From Bauldia sp965232525 (GTDB lineage: Bacteria > Pseudomonadota > Alphaproteobacteria > Rhizobiales > Kaistiaceae): a DNA stretch of 64,000 nucleotides. A program made the position numbers and the translations under genes. Below, piece by piece: positions 1 to 7,757 of the stretch (position 1 is the first letter of the stretch; every line of letters begins with the position of its first letter). The notes under the pieces are model-generated. The model did no database searches, was not told the DNA's origin, and was given only the letters and a program-made list of their open reading frames with translations. The stretch lies in contig NZ_OZ246980.1 in assembly GCF_965232525.1 (NCBI RefSeq), positions 2,170,001 to 2,234,000 of the forward strand, read 5' to 3'.

Positions 1-470
1 TGGGTTTCGGGCAGGAAATTGAGCGTTGTCGGGTTGTCGGTGCCCGACGTCAGCACCAGCGTGCCGGTTTCGGCGACGCCGGCGATGGCGTGGCTGATAC
101 CGACCGGATCGCTGCCGCCGCTGGGGCCATGGCTGATGTCGATCGGCGTCACCGACCAGGGGAGGTCGTTGAGCAGCGGATCGTCGCCCATTCGTAGCGA
201 GGCCGGCAGATTATGGTCGCGGAGAAACTCGGTGACGACCCGCGGAATATCGACCCGATCGGTGACCCGGGTAACCGTCGCCGACACCTTCTCGGCCATG
301 GTGGCGAACAACTCGATCCGCGCCTCGCCGGTGACCTGACCGCGCTCCGGGACGATCCCGCGCGGCGCGTTCTCCAGCCTGGCGACGACGACGGCGCGTC
401 GACCCACGTCGCCACCGTCGACCGACAGCGCGCGGCGGATCTTGCCAAGGACGACGTCCCGGTCGCTCAT
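1..470 (-). CDS. lutC: LutC/LUD-domain lactate utilization protein (3' end cut by window start)
   Basis: This is the LUD-domain subunit of the LutABC iron-sulfur L-lactate oxidation complex, which acts in the cytoplasm. The frame begins MSDRDVVLGKIRRAL and reads on through VTPIDISHG and AGVAETGTLVL, the last being a typical LUD-domain stretch. The ATG overlaps the lutB stop codon as ATGA, so translation is probably coupled. About 156 residues are visible and the C-terminus lies beyond position 1. It is the third lut gene of the minus-strand cluster. The assignment rests on family resemblance plus operon context. Confidence 0.85.
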   Translation of the reverse strand, partial: MSDRDVVLGKIRRALSVDGGDVGRRAVVVARLENAPRGIVPERGQVTGEARIELFATMAEKVSATVTRVTDRVDIPRVVTEFLRDHNLPASLRMGDDPLLNDLPWSVTPIDISHGPSGGSDPVGISHAIAGVAETGTLVLTSGTDNPTTLNFLPET

Positions 471-1891
471 GAAGCATGCCGCTGGTACTCGGCCCATTGG
501 GCCTGGAACGTTTTCCCCTCCGGCGCCGGGAATTCGCGGTATTTGGTCCAGCCGCCGGCGAGCGGCAGGCTGCTGAGCCGTCCCCGGCCGAAGGCGCGAT
601 TGGCCAGCACCCGCATCGCCAGCCGCGTCGCCCATTGATAGAGCCGTGGGCGTTTGGCGAAGAACGCCCAGACACCGAGGCCGGTGCGCACCGTGGCGGG
701 TGACAGGTGACGCTCGAACTCCTTCTCGCGCCAGTGGCGCATCAGATTCGGCAACGGAATCCGCATTGGGCAGACTTCCTCGCATCGCCCGCAGAAGGTC
801 GAGGCATTGGGAAGATTACCGGCCTGGTCGACGCCGATGAACTCCGGTGTCAGCACGGCACCGATGGGGCCAGGATAGACCCAGCCATAGGCATGGCCAC
901 CGATCGATTGGTAGACCGGGCAGTGGTTCATGCAAGCGCCGCAGCGAATACAGCGCAGCGCGTCACGGAATTCGGACCCGAGCATCTCCGAGCGGCCGTT
1001 GTCGAGGATGACGACATGATACTCGTCCGGTCCGTCCGGGTCGCCGGGGCGGCGCGGACCGGTCGAGAAGGTGGTGTAGACCGACAGGTCCTGACCGGTG
1101 GCGGAGCGGGCGAGGACGCGCAGGATTTCGCTGACATCGTTCAGCGTCGGCACGATCTTCTCGATCGACGCAACGACAATATGGACCCGCGGCAGAATTT
1201 GGGTGAGGTCGCCGTTGCCTTCGTTGGTGACGATCACCGATGTCCCGGTTTCCGCGACCAGGAAATTAGCGCCGGTGATGCCGACGTCGGCTGCCAGAAA
1301 TTTCTCGCGGAGAATCAATCGCGCTTCGCCGAGGAGCTCGACCGGCTCGGAAAGGTCGCGGTCGTCCGGCAGGTCAGTATGGGCGTGGCGGAAACTCTTC
1401 TCGACCTGGTCCTTGGTCAGGTGGATCGCCGGCGCGATGATATGGCTCGGGGTTTCGTGCCTGAGCTGAATGATGTACTCGCCGAGGTCGGTCTCGATCG
1501 GCGTAACGTCGTTCTCCTCGAGGAAATCGTTGAGACCGATCTCCTCGGCGATCATCGACTTGCCTTTGGTGACGGTTTTCGCGCCAACCCGGTGGCAGAT
1601 CGACAGGATGACGTCGCGGGCGCTGGCGGCCGTCTCGGCGTAGTGGACCGCGCCACCCGACGCCCGCACCCGGTCTTCATGGGCTTCCAGGTAGAGGTCC
1701 AGATGCGCGAGCGTATGGTTCTTGATGTCGCGCGCCATGTCCCGGATCGCATCGAACTCTGGTAGTTCCGCTACCGCCTTGGCGCGCTTCTCGATGAAAC
1801 CGACGCGGACGTTACCGAGCGCACGCTGCAGATGTTCGTCCGCCAGCGCGTCGCGGGCGTTCTGTTTGAAGGTTTCCGAGCGGATTTCCAT
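467..1891 (-). CDS. lutB: LutB iron-sulfur lactate utilization protein
   Basis: LutB is the large subunit of the LutABC L-lactate oxidation system. It has an N-terminal LUD domain and C-terminal ferredoxin-like clusters. Two 4Fe-4S cysteine motifs are visible, CIRCGACMNHC near residue 313 and CGRCEEVC near residue 366, followed by the usual C-terminal helical tail. I place the start at the second in-frame ATG (MEIRSETFK): a GAGG ribosome site sits six bases upstream, and known LutB proteins begin near the equivalent residue. An ATG at 1915 in the same frame is possible. The product is about 474 aa, normal for the family. Its stop overlaps the lutC start. A 185-base gap separates it from the upstream GNAT gene. 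Confidence 0.9.
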   Translation of the reverse strand: MEIRSETFKQNARDALADEHLQRALGNVRVGFIEKRAKAVAELPEFDAIRDMARDIKNHTLAHLDLYLEAHEDRVRASGGAVHYAETAASARDVILSICHRVGAKTVTKGKSMIAEEIGLNDFLEENDVTPIETDLGEYIIQLRHETPSHIIAPAIHLTKDQVEKSFRHAHTDLPDDRDLSEPVELLGEARLILREKFLAADVGITGANFLVAETGTSVIVTNEGNGDLTQILPRVHIVVASIEKIVPTLNDVSEILRVLARSATGQDLSVYTTFSTGPRRPGDPDGPDEYHVVILDNGRSEMLGSEFRDALRCIRCGACMNHCPVYQSIGGHAYGWVYPGPIGAVLTPEFIGVDQAGNLPNASTFCGRCEEVCPMRIPLPNLMRHWREKEFERHLSPATVRTGLGVWAFFAKRPRLYQWATRLAMRVLANRAFGRGRLSSLPLAGGWTKYREFPAPEGKTFQAQWAEYQRHAS

Positions 1892-2076
1892 CAATTGCCT
1901 CAATTGCGCCGGCAAGCCGGCAGCGCGTCACACCACTTGTCATACAGGCAAACGATCGGGTCGCGGAACCTCCCCGGCCGGGATAGATCAGCGCAGGTTC
2001 GCGCCTTGGCGGGCAGGGTGGCGCGGAGACGAGATGGTTCCGCGGGGGCGGCTTCCGCGCGTTTGTGTCATTTGGC

Positions 2077-2598
2077 TCACCGATTTGGACCCAACGTGTC
2101 ACCGGATGTATCGTCGATCAGCTTCTCGACAATGATGACGTCACGCCAGTCGCCATCGAGTTTTCCGTGGCGCTCATAGGTGCCGACGACACGGAACCCG
2201 GCCTCCCGGCAAAGCGCTAGGCTGGCTTCGTTTTCCGGGAAGATGCGGGAGAGAAGCTTCCAGAATCCGCGCTCCCGGCAATGCGCGATCAGCCCGTCGA
2301 GCGCCACACGCCCGATGCCCCGGCCGCGGTAATTCCTTGAGACATAGACGGAAAACTCGCCGACGCCGGAATAGCAGAGGCGGTCACGGTAGACGAACGC
2401 CGCGGCATAGCCGGCGACATCACCATCCCGCTCGACAATGACAACCGGCCGGTCCTGATCGAACCAGCTCAGGATGTCATCGGCCGACCGGTGATCGACC
2501 TCGAAGGTCGCGACCCTGTCGTCGATCCCCTGATTATAGATCTCGGCGATGGCCTCGGCATCCGTGCGCGTTGCAACTCGCCATTTGGAATCAGACAC
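2077..2598 (-). CDS. GNAT N-acetyltransferase (phosphinothricin/ArsN-like)
   Basis: This is a 173-aa single-domain GNAT acetyltransferase. The acetyl-CoA pyrophosphate loop reads YRGRGIG near residue 90. The end of the fold (EAGFRVVGTYERHGKLDG.W.DVIIVEK) resembles the phosphinothricin acetyltransferase / ArsN1 / MnaT group, so the substrate is probably a small amino compound; this is inference. The start appears to be GTG, 16 bases after the lutA stop, so it is likely cotranscribed with lutA. Its position between lutA and lutB is unusual, because lutABC are normally contiguous. Confidence 0.8.
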   Translation of the reverse strand: MSDSKWRVATRTDAEAIAEIYNQGIDDRVATFEVDHRSADDILSWFDQDRPVVIVERDGDVAGYAAAFVYRDRLCYSGVGEFSVYVSRNYRGRGIGRVALDGLIAHCRERGFWKLLSRIFPENEASLALCREAGFRVVGTYERHGKLDGDWRDVIIVEKLIDDTSGDTLGPNR

Positions 2599-2614
2599 TA
2601 GAGTGAACTCTGCG

Positions 2615-3391
2615 TTACTCCCGCGCTTCGCCGATCGGCGGTGTGTCGGTCAATCCGGACAGCACCTCGGCGACGTGCCGGACTGAGACGCTGCGGCCCT
2701 CGCGTTGCAGCCTCCCGGCCATGTTCATCAGGCAACCGAGGTCTCCGGCGAGCAACGTCTGAGCGCCGCTTTCGATGATCCTCTCCGTCTTCCGTTCCAC
2801 CATGGCGTTGGAGATATCCGGGTATTTCACACAGAAGGTGCCACCGAAACCGCAGCAGACATTGGCGTCCTCGAGTTCGACGCGATCCAGGCCTTCGACC
2901 GAATCGAGGAGGCGCCTGGGCTGATCCCGGATGCCAAGCTCGCGCAACCCGGCGCATGAGTCATGGTAGGTCACCGTCTCGGCGAATTGCGCGTCGACAT
3001 GGGTCATGCCGCGAACATCGGTAAGAAAGCTCACCAGTTCGTGCGCCTTCTCCGCGAACGCCTCGGCCCGCGGCTGCCACGCCGGATCGTCCGCGAAGAG
3101 GCTCGGGTAGTGGTGGCTGAGCATGCCGCCGCAGGACCCGGACGGCGCCACGACATAATCGTAGGGCTCGAACGTCGCGATGACCTGTCGCGCGATCGCT
3201 TGAGTGTTCTTGCGGTCGCCGGAGTTGAACGCCGGCTGGCCGCAGCAGGTTTGTGCCTTCGGCACGGTGACGTCGCAGCCGGCGGCCTCCAGCAGCCGAA
3301 CGGCGGCAAAACCGACGGTGGGACGAAAAAGGTCAACCAAACAGGTGACGAAAAGCGCGACCTGCGGCCGCCGTTCGGTGTCTTCCGCCAT
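2615..3391 (-). CDS. lutA: LutA (Fe-S)-binding lactate utilization protein
   Basis: LutA is the CCG-domain subunit of the LutABC L-lactate oxidation complex. The 258-aa protein has two cysteine-rich CCG domains, with TCCGQPAFNSG near residue 50 and VCCGFGGTFCVKYPDIS in the second half. Length and motifs fit LutA, and the related heterodisulfide reductase/GlcF family shares them. It is the first gene of the minus-strand cluster and diverges from glcD across about 136 bases that must hold both promoters. I could not identify a confident regulator site there. Confidence 0.9.
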   Translation of the reverse strand: MAEDTERRPQVALFVTCLVDLFRPTVGFAAVRLLEAAGCDVTVPKAQTCCGQPAFNSGDRKNTQAIARQVIATFEPYDYVVAPSGSCGGMLSHHYPSLFADDPAWQPRAEAFAEKAHELVSFLTDVRGMTHVDAQFAETVTYHDSCAGLRELGIRDQPRRLLDSVEGLDRVELEDANVCCGFGGTFCVKYPDISNAMVERKTERIIESGAQTLLAGDLGCLMNMAGRLQREGRSVSVRHVAEVLSGLTDTPPIGEARE

Positions 3392-3527
3392 ATCCCCAGC
3401 CGGCTAGAATGATGATCATGGCTGGTTGGGTCCGGCCATGCTTGGTCGATAGGCCAGGATGGTAGCGTGCTGGCGCGATTCTGTCATTTGGCTATCATGC
3501 CGCAAGGAAAAGAGACGTGAGCCGATC

Positions 3528-4979
3528 ATGACCGCCATCCGGATGCCACCCGTCGACCAGTCTATCGTCGACCGCCGCGACGAGATCGTCGCTGGCCTGC
3601 GGGTGCTTCTCGGTGAGGCCCATGTCATCAGCTCCGAGGACGAACGGCGCGCCTACGAGACCGATGCGCTGACTGCCTACCGGTCGGTGCCACTTGCGGT
3701 AGCGTTGCCGGGATCGACGGAGGAAGTGTCCGAGGTTCTGCGCTTCCTAGACGAGGTCGGGGCGAAAGTCGTCGCCCGCGGGGCGGGAACCTCGCTGTCC
3801 GGTGGTGCGCTGCCGTCACCGGACGCGGTCGTCGTCGGTTTGTCGCGGATGAATCGCATCCTGGAGATCGACTACGAAAATCGGACGGCGCGGGTCGAAA
3901 CCGGCGTCACCAACATCAACATCACCAACGCGGTTTCCGGCCGGGGCTTCTTCTACGCGCCCGACCCGTCCAGCCAACTGGCGTGCACCATCGGCGGCAA
4001 CATCGCGATGAATTCCGGCGGCGCCCATTGTTTGAAATACGGTGTCACCACCAACAACATCCTCGGGGCGACGGCGGTGCTGGTCGACGGGACGGTGGTC
4101 CGGTTCGGTGGCGAAAACCTCGACGCGGCCGGCTACGACTATCTCGGGCTGATCATCGGGTCGGAGGGGCAGCTGGGCATCGCGACCGAGGCGACGGTGC
4201 GCATCCTTCGGGCTGCCAACGGCGCCCGGCCGATGCTGATGGGCTTTTCGTCAGCCGAGGCGGCCGGCGGCTGCGTTGCCGCGATCATCGGGTCCGGTGT
4301 GGTGCCGGTGGCGATCGAGTACATGGACAAGCCCGCGATCAAGGTCTGCGAGGCCTTCGCCCATGCCGGCTACCCGCTTGACGTTGAGGCATTGCTGATC
4401 GTCGAGGTTGAGGGCTCGGAGGCGGAAATCGCCGATCAGATCGAACGGATCACCGGCACGGCGAGCCAGTTCGAGCCGACGGTGGTGAAGGTATCGAAGT
4501 CGGAGGCCGAAAGCGCGGCCATCTGGAAGGGGCGTAAGTCGGCTTTCGGGGCCATGGGCCGGATTTCCGACTACATGTGCATGGATGGCGTGATCCCCAC
4601 CGGTGCGTTGCCCGGCGTGCTCCGCCGAGTCTCGCAGATCTGCGCCGGCTATGGGCTGTCGGTCGCCAACATCTTCCACGCGGGCGATGGCAACCTGCAT
4701 CCCTTGGTTCTTTACGACATGAACGATCGCGATCAGTTGGCCAAAGCGGAAGCTGCGGGCGCTGATATCCTCAAGCTGTGCGTGGAAGTCGGTGGCTGCC
4801 TGACCGGTGAACATGGCGTCGGCATCGAGAAGCGCGATCTGATGGGTGTTCAGTTCGATTCGGCTGACCTTGATCAACAAATTCGGATCAAGACAGCCCT
4901 TGATCCCGCTTGGCGGCTCAATCCAGCCAAGGTGTTTCCGCTTGATGCGCGGCCGGCAGGGGCCTGCCGGCGGCCATGA
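3528..4979 (+). CDS. glcD: Glycolate oxidase FAD subunit GlcD
   Basis: GlcD is the FAD-binding catalytic subunit of glycolate oxidase, converting glycolate to glyoxylate. Its PCMH/VAO FAD domain is visible near residues 50-230 (PGSTEEVSEVLRF, ARGAGTSLSGGALP, ACTIGGNIAMNSGG). The C-terminal FAD-oxidase domain ends with NIFHAGDGNLHPL and GEHGVGIEKRDLM. The start MTAIRMPP is chosen because an A/G-rich ribosome site (aaggaaaagag) lies just upstream; an ATG at 3459 in frame lacks one. The product is 483 aa. It begins a plus-strand operon with a small membrane protein gene, glcE and glcF, and diverges from lutA. Confidence 0.95.
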   Translation: MTAIRMPPVDQSIVDRRDEIVAGLRVLLGEAHVISSEDERRAYETDALTAYRSVPLAVALPGSTEEVSEVLRFLDEVGAKVVARGAGTSLSGGALPSPDAVVVGLSRMNRILEIDYENRTARVETGVTNINITNAVSGRGFFYAPDPSSQLACTIGGNIAMNSGGAHCLKYGVTTNNILGATAVLVDGTVVRFGGENLDAAGYDYLGLIIGSEGQLGIATEATVRILRAANGARPMLMGFSSAEAAGGCVAAIIGSGVVPVAIEYMDKPAIKVCEAFAHAGYPLDVEALLIVEVEGSEAEIADQIERITGTASQFEPTVVKVSKSEAESAAIWKGRKSAFGAMGRISDYMCMDGVIPTGALPGVLRRVSQICAGYGLSVANIFHAGDGNLHPLVLYDMNDRDQLAKAEAAGADILKLCVEVGGCLTGEHGVGIEKRDLMGVQFDSADLDQQIRIKTALDPAWRLNPAKVFPLDARPAGACRRP

Positions 4980-5033
4980 CGTCCTTGTTCCAGATCAACG
5001 CTGTAAGGCCACGACGATTTCAGGATATCTGCC

Positions 5034-5198
5034 ATGGAACGGATACGGATCGATCAACACGGTTCGCTGGGCCTCGTGTGGTTCGCTGGCTGGCTGTTCA
5101 CCCTTGGATTTCTCGATCTCAACTTCTGGCGCGGCCTCTGGGCGATCATAGTCTGGCCCTACTATCTCGGCGTTCACTTCACTCCGCTGGCGAGTTGA
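5034..5198 (+). CDS. Small hydrophobic two-helix membrane protein (54 aa)
   Basis: This small gene lies between glcD and glcE. It encodes 54 residues beginning MERIRIDQHGSLGLVWF and ending HFTPLAS. Two hydrophobic segments (about residues 12-28 and 31-46) are rich in W, L, I and F and end in VWPYYLG, as in other short alphaproteobacterial inner-membrane proteins I have seen annotated as hypothetical. The stop lies 25 bases before the glcE ATG and the start 54 bases after the glcD stop, so it sits inside the operon. Two longer overlapping frames here look non-coding (R/S-rich, no domain). Its role is unknown; anchoring the glycolate oxidase complex to the membrane is a guess from context. Confidence 0.7.
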   Translation: MERIRIDQHGSLGLVWFAGWLFTLGFLDLNFWRGLWAIIVWPYYLGVHFTPLAS

Positions 5199-5223
5199 AG
5201 CGTCGCCCCACGGGGGCGGCCAT

Positions 5224-6417
5224 ATGACGACGAGCCCGGCTCAACAGCCGGCAACGGAACAGGAACTCGCCGCCACGATTGCAGACGCCGCTTCGCGGCG
5301 TGAGCCCGTTGCGGTCGCTGGTGGCGGCACGCAGGCCGGCCTCGGCCGTCCCGTGCAGGCGGCGGCGACGCTCTCCGCCGCCGGACTCACCGGCGTGACC
5401 TTGTACGAGCCGGCTGAGCAGGTGATCGCAGCGTGGGCGGGGACGCCGCTTGCCGAAGTGGAGTCCGTGTTGGCCACAGAGAACCAGCGGCTCGCCTTCG
5501 AGCCCACCGACCGACGACGGCTCTACGCATCGGAAGGAACGCCGACCATCGGTGCCGTGGTCGCGACCAATGCCTCCGGACCTCGGCGTATTCAGGCCGG
5601 GGCGGCGCGGGATAGTCTGATCGGCATCCGGGCGGTGAACGGCAGCGGCGAGGTGATCAAGTCGGGTGGTCGGGTGATGAAGAACGTCACCGGCTACGAC
5701 CTCGCCAAGTTCCTCGCCGGCTCGCACGGGACTCTGGCGGTTCTATCGGAGGTGACGTTCAAAATTCAGCCGATACCGGAGACGGAGGCGACGCTAGTGA
5801 TCAACGGATTGGATGACGCGGCAGCCGTGGCGGCGCTGTCGGCGGCGCTCGGGTCGACCGCCACGGTAACCGGGGCGGCGCACCGACCGGCCGGAAACAG
5901 CGATGCGCGCACCTGGGTTCGGATCGAGGGCTTTGCTGCATCGGTCAAAGAGCGAACCGATCATCTCACGGGTGTCCTGTCCGCATTTGGTGTCGATGCA
6001 ACGCTTGACCCAGCGGAGTCCCAGGCTTGCTGGGAGGCGGTCGGCGACCTCTCGACCCTTACCGCTTCAGTGGATTCGGTTGTCTGGAAGGTATCGGTCA
6101 AGCCCAGCGACGGGCCGGCCGTTGCCGCGGCGGTGTCCGAGCAACTCGACTGCCAGGTTCTGTACGATTGGGGCGGTGGGCTTGTCTGGATTGCGCTGCC
6201 GGACGCCGGCACGGATGGAGGTGCGGGGGTCGTTCGCGGCGCTCTGAACGGTCGTAACGGCCATGCGACCTTGGTCAGGGCTCCCGACGCGATTCGCACA
6301 ACTGTTGACGTGTTCGAGCCGTCGGCGAACGCGATCGCTGACCTCACCCGCAAAATGAAGGCAACCTTCGACCCCGGCGGCATCCTCAACCCCGGCCGGA
6401 TGTACGCCGGCGTTTAG
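5224..6417 (+). CDS. glcE: Glycolate oxidase FAD-binding subunit GlcE
   Basis: GlcE is the second FAD-binding-4 subunit of glycolate oxidase. The 397-aa protein has VAVAGGGTQAGLGRP near residue 30 and the FAD-loop stretch GAVVATNASGPRRIQAGAARDSLIGIRAVNGSGE near residues 110-145. It then has VMKNVTGYDLAKFLAGSHGTLAVL and the typical C-terminal ending FDPGGILNPGRMYAG. It lacks GlcD's long C-terminal catalytic domain, as expected. glcF begins eight bases after its stop. Confidence 0.93.
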   Translation: MTTSPAQQPATEQELAATIADAASRREPVAVAGGGTQAGLGRPVQAAATLSAAGLTGVTLYEPAEQVIAAWAGTPLAEVESVLATENQRLAFEPTDRRRLYASEGTPTIGAVVATNASGPRRIQAGAARDSLIGIRAVNGSGEVIKSGGRVMKNVTGYDLAKFLAGSHGTLAVLSEVTFKIQPIPETEATLVINGLDDAAAVAALSAALGSTATVTGAAHRPAGNSDARTWVRIEGFAASVKERTDHLTGVLSAFGVDATLDPAESQACWEAVGDLSTLTASVDSVVWKVSVKPSDGPAVAAAVSEQLDCQVLYDWGGGLVWIALPDAGTDGGAGVVRGALNGRNGHATLVRAPDAIRTTVDVFEPSANAIADLTRKMKATFDPGGILNPGRMYAGV

Positions 6418-6425
6418 CTCTACGC

Positions 6426-7757
6426 ATGCAGACCAATTTCTCGCTGGCTCAGCTTGCCGATCCCGACACCGCCGTCTCGGAGAAGATTCTGCGGACCTGT
6501 GTCCACTGCGGATTCTGCACAGCAACGTGCCCGACCTATGTGCTGCTCGGCGACGAACTCGACAGTCCGCGGGGCCGGATCTACCTGATCAAGGACATGC
6601 TCGAGGCCGACAAACCGGCAAGCGAGAAAGTGACCCTCCACATCGACCGCTGCCTGTCGTGTCTGGCGTGCATGACGACTTGTCCCTCGGGGGTCGACTA
6701 CATGCACCTCGTCGATCATGCCCGAGCGCGGATACACGAAACCTACCGCCGGCCTTGGTTCGACCGGATCATACGGCGGGGGTTGGCGGCCGTGCTGCCT
6801 TACCCCGCTCGTTTCCGCGCCGCTCTGATCACCGCCTGGTTCTTTCGGCCGTTTGCGCGGCTCGCGGTCCGGGCGCCGGGCATGGCGCGGATCGGCGCTG
6901 CCTTGGCCCTGGCGCCGACGAAACTGCCGCCGCGATCCGATAGCGACCGCCCCGGCGTCTTTCCGGCAAAGGGCGAGCGACGCGGCCGGGTCGTCATCCT
7001 GAGGGGCTGTGCCCAATCGGTGCTCGATCCGGGCATCAACGACGCAGCGATCCGCCTGCTTACCCGTGCGGGCGTTGAGGTGGTGCTGGCCGAGGGCGAA
7101 GGCTGCTGCGGCGCGCTCGTCCATCACATGGGCCGGACCCACGACTCCCACGACCAAGCCAAGCGCAACATCGACGCCTGGGTATCGATCCTCGACAATG
7201 GCGGCCTTGACGCGATCCTTGTGACCACGTCCGGATGCGGAACGACGGTCAAGGATTATGGGTTCATGTTGCGCAACGACGCAGACTACGCCGAGAAGGC
7301 GACGCGGGTATCGGCCTTGGCGAGGGATGTATCGGAGTACATTGAGACGCTGGAACTCGGGGTGCCCACGATCGACATCGGGCTAACCGTTGCCTACCAC
7401 GCCGCGTGTTCGCTCCAGCATGGACAGCAGGTCAAGACGGCGCCGAAGACGCTGCTCGCCAAAGCCGGCTTCCAGGTGCTGGAGCCGGCCGAGGGCCACC
7501 TCTGCTGCGGCTCCGCCGGCACCTATAACCTGCTCCAGCCGGAAATCGCCGGGCAACTGCGCGACCGCAAGATCGGTCACATCGAAGACCTGAAGCCCGA
7601 CCTGGTTGCCGCCGGCAATATCGGCTGCATCACCCAGATCGGCAGCGGCACCGACCTGCCCATCGTTCACACCGTCGAACTGCTCGACTGGGCCTATGGC
7701 GGGCCCGTGCCGGATCGGCTGAGCCATCTCCAGACGCCGGCCGAAACGGCTCAGTAG
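6426..7757 (+). CDS. glcF: Glycolate oxidase iron-sulfur subunit GlcF
   Basis: GlcF carries electrons from GlcDE to the membrane quinone pool. The 443-aa protein has two N-terminal 4Fe-4S motifs, CVHCGFCTATCP near residue 24 and CLSCLACMTTCP near residue 76. Two CCG domains follow (GCCGALVHHMGR and LCCGSAGTYNLLQP). Order and length match the family. Its 3' end overlaps that of the convergent peptidase/hydrolase gene by seven bases, leaving no room for a separate terminator. Confidence 0.95.
   Translation: MQTNFSLAQLADPDTAVSEKILRTCVHCGFCTATCPTYVLLGDELDSPRGRIYLIKDMLEADKPASEKVTLHIDRCLSCLACMTTCPSGVDYMHLVDHARARIHETYRRPWFDRIIRRGLAAVLPYPARFRAALITAWFFRPFARLAVRAPGMARIGAALALAPTKLPPRSDSDRPGVFPAKGERRGRVVILRGCAQSVLDPGINDAAIRLLTRAGVEVVLAEGEGCCGALVHHMGRTHDSHDQAKRNIDAWVSILDNGGLDAILVTTSGCGTTVKDYGFMLRNDADYAEKATRVSALARDVSEYIETLELGVPTIDIGLTVAYHAACSLQHGQQVKTAPKTLLAKAGFQVLEPAEGHLCCGSAGTYNLLQPEIAGQLRDRKIGHIEDLKPDLVAAGNIGCITQIGSGTDLPIVHTVELLDWAYGGPVPDRLSHLQTPAETAQ

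Noticed and set aside
3392..3527. Possible GntR/LldR-type operator (ttggt..ggcca) between lutA and glcD
   Set aside because: The half-sites are imperfect and I could not support a specific regulator.
4976..5227. 83-aa frame overlapping both glcD and glcE starts
   Set aside because: Arg/Ser-rich and without hydrophobic pattern; the 54-aa frame at 5034-5198 has coherent membrane segments.
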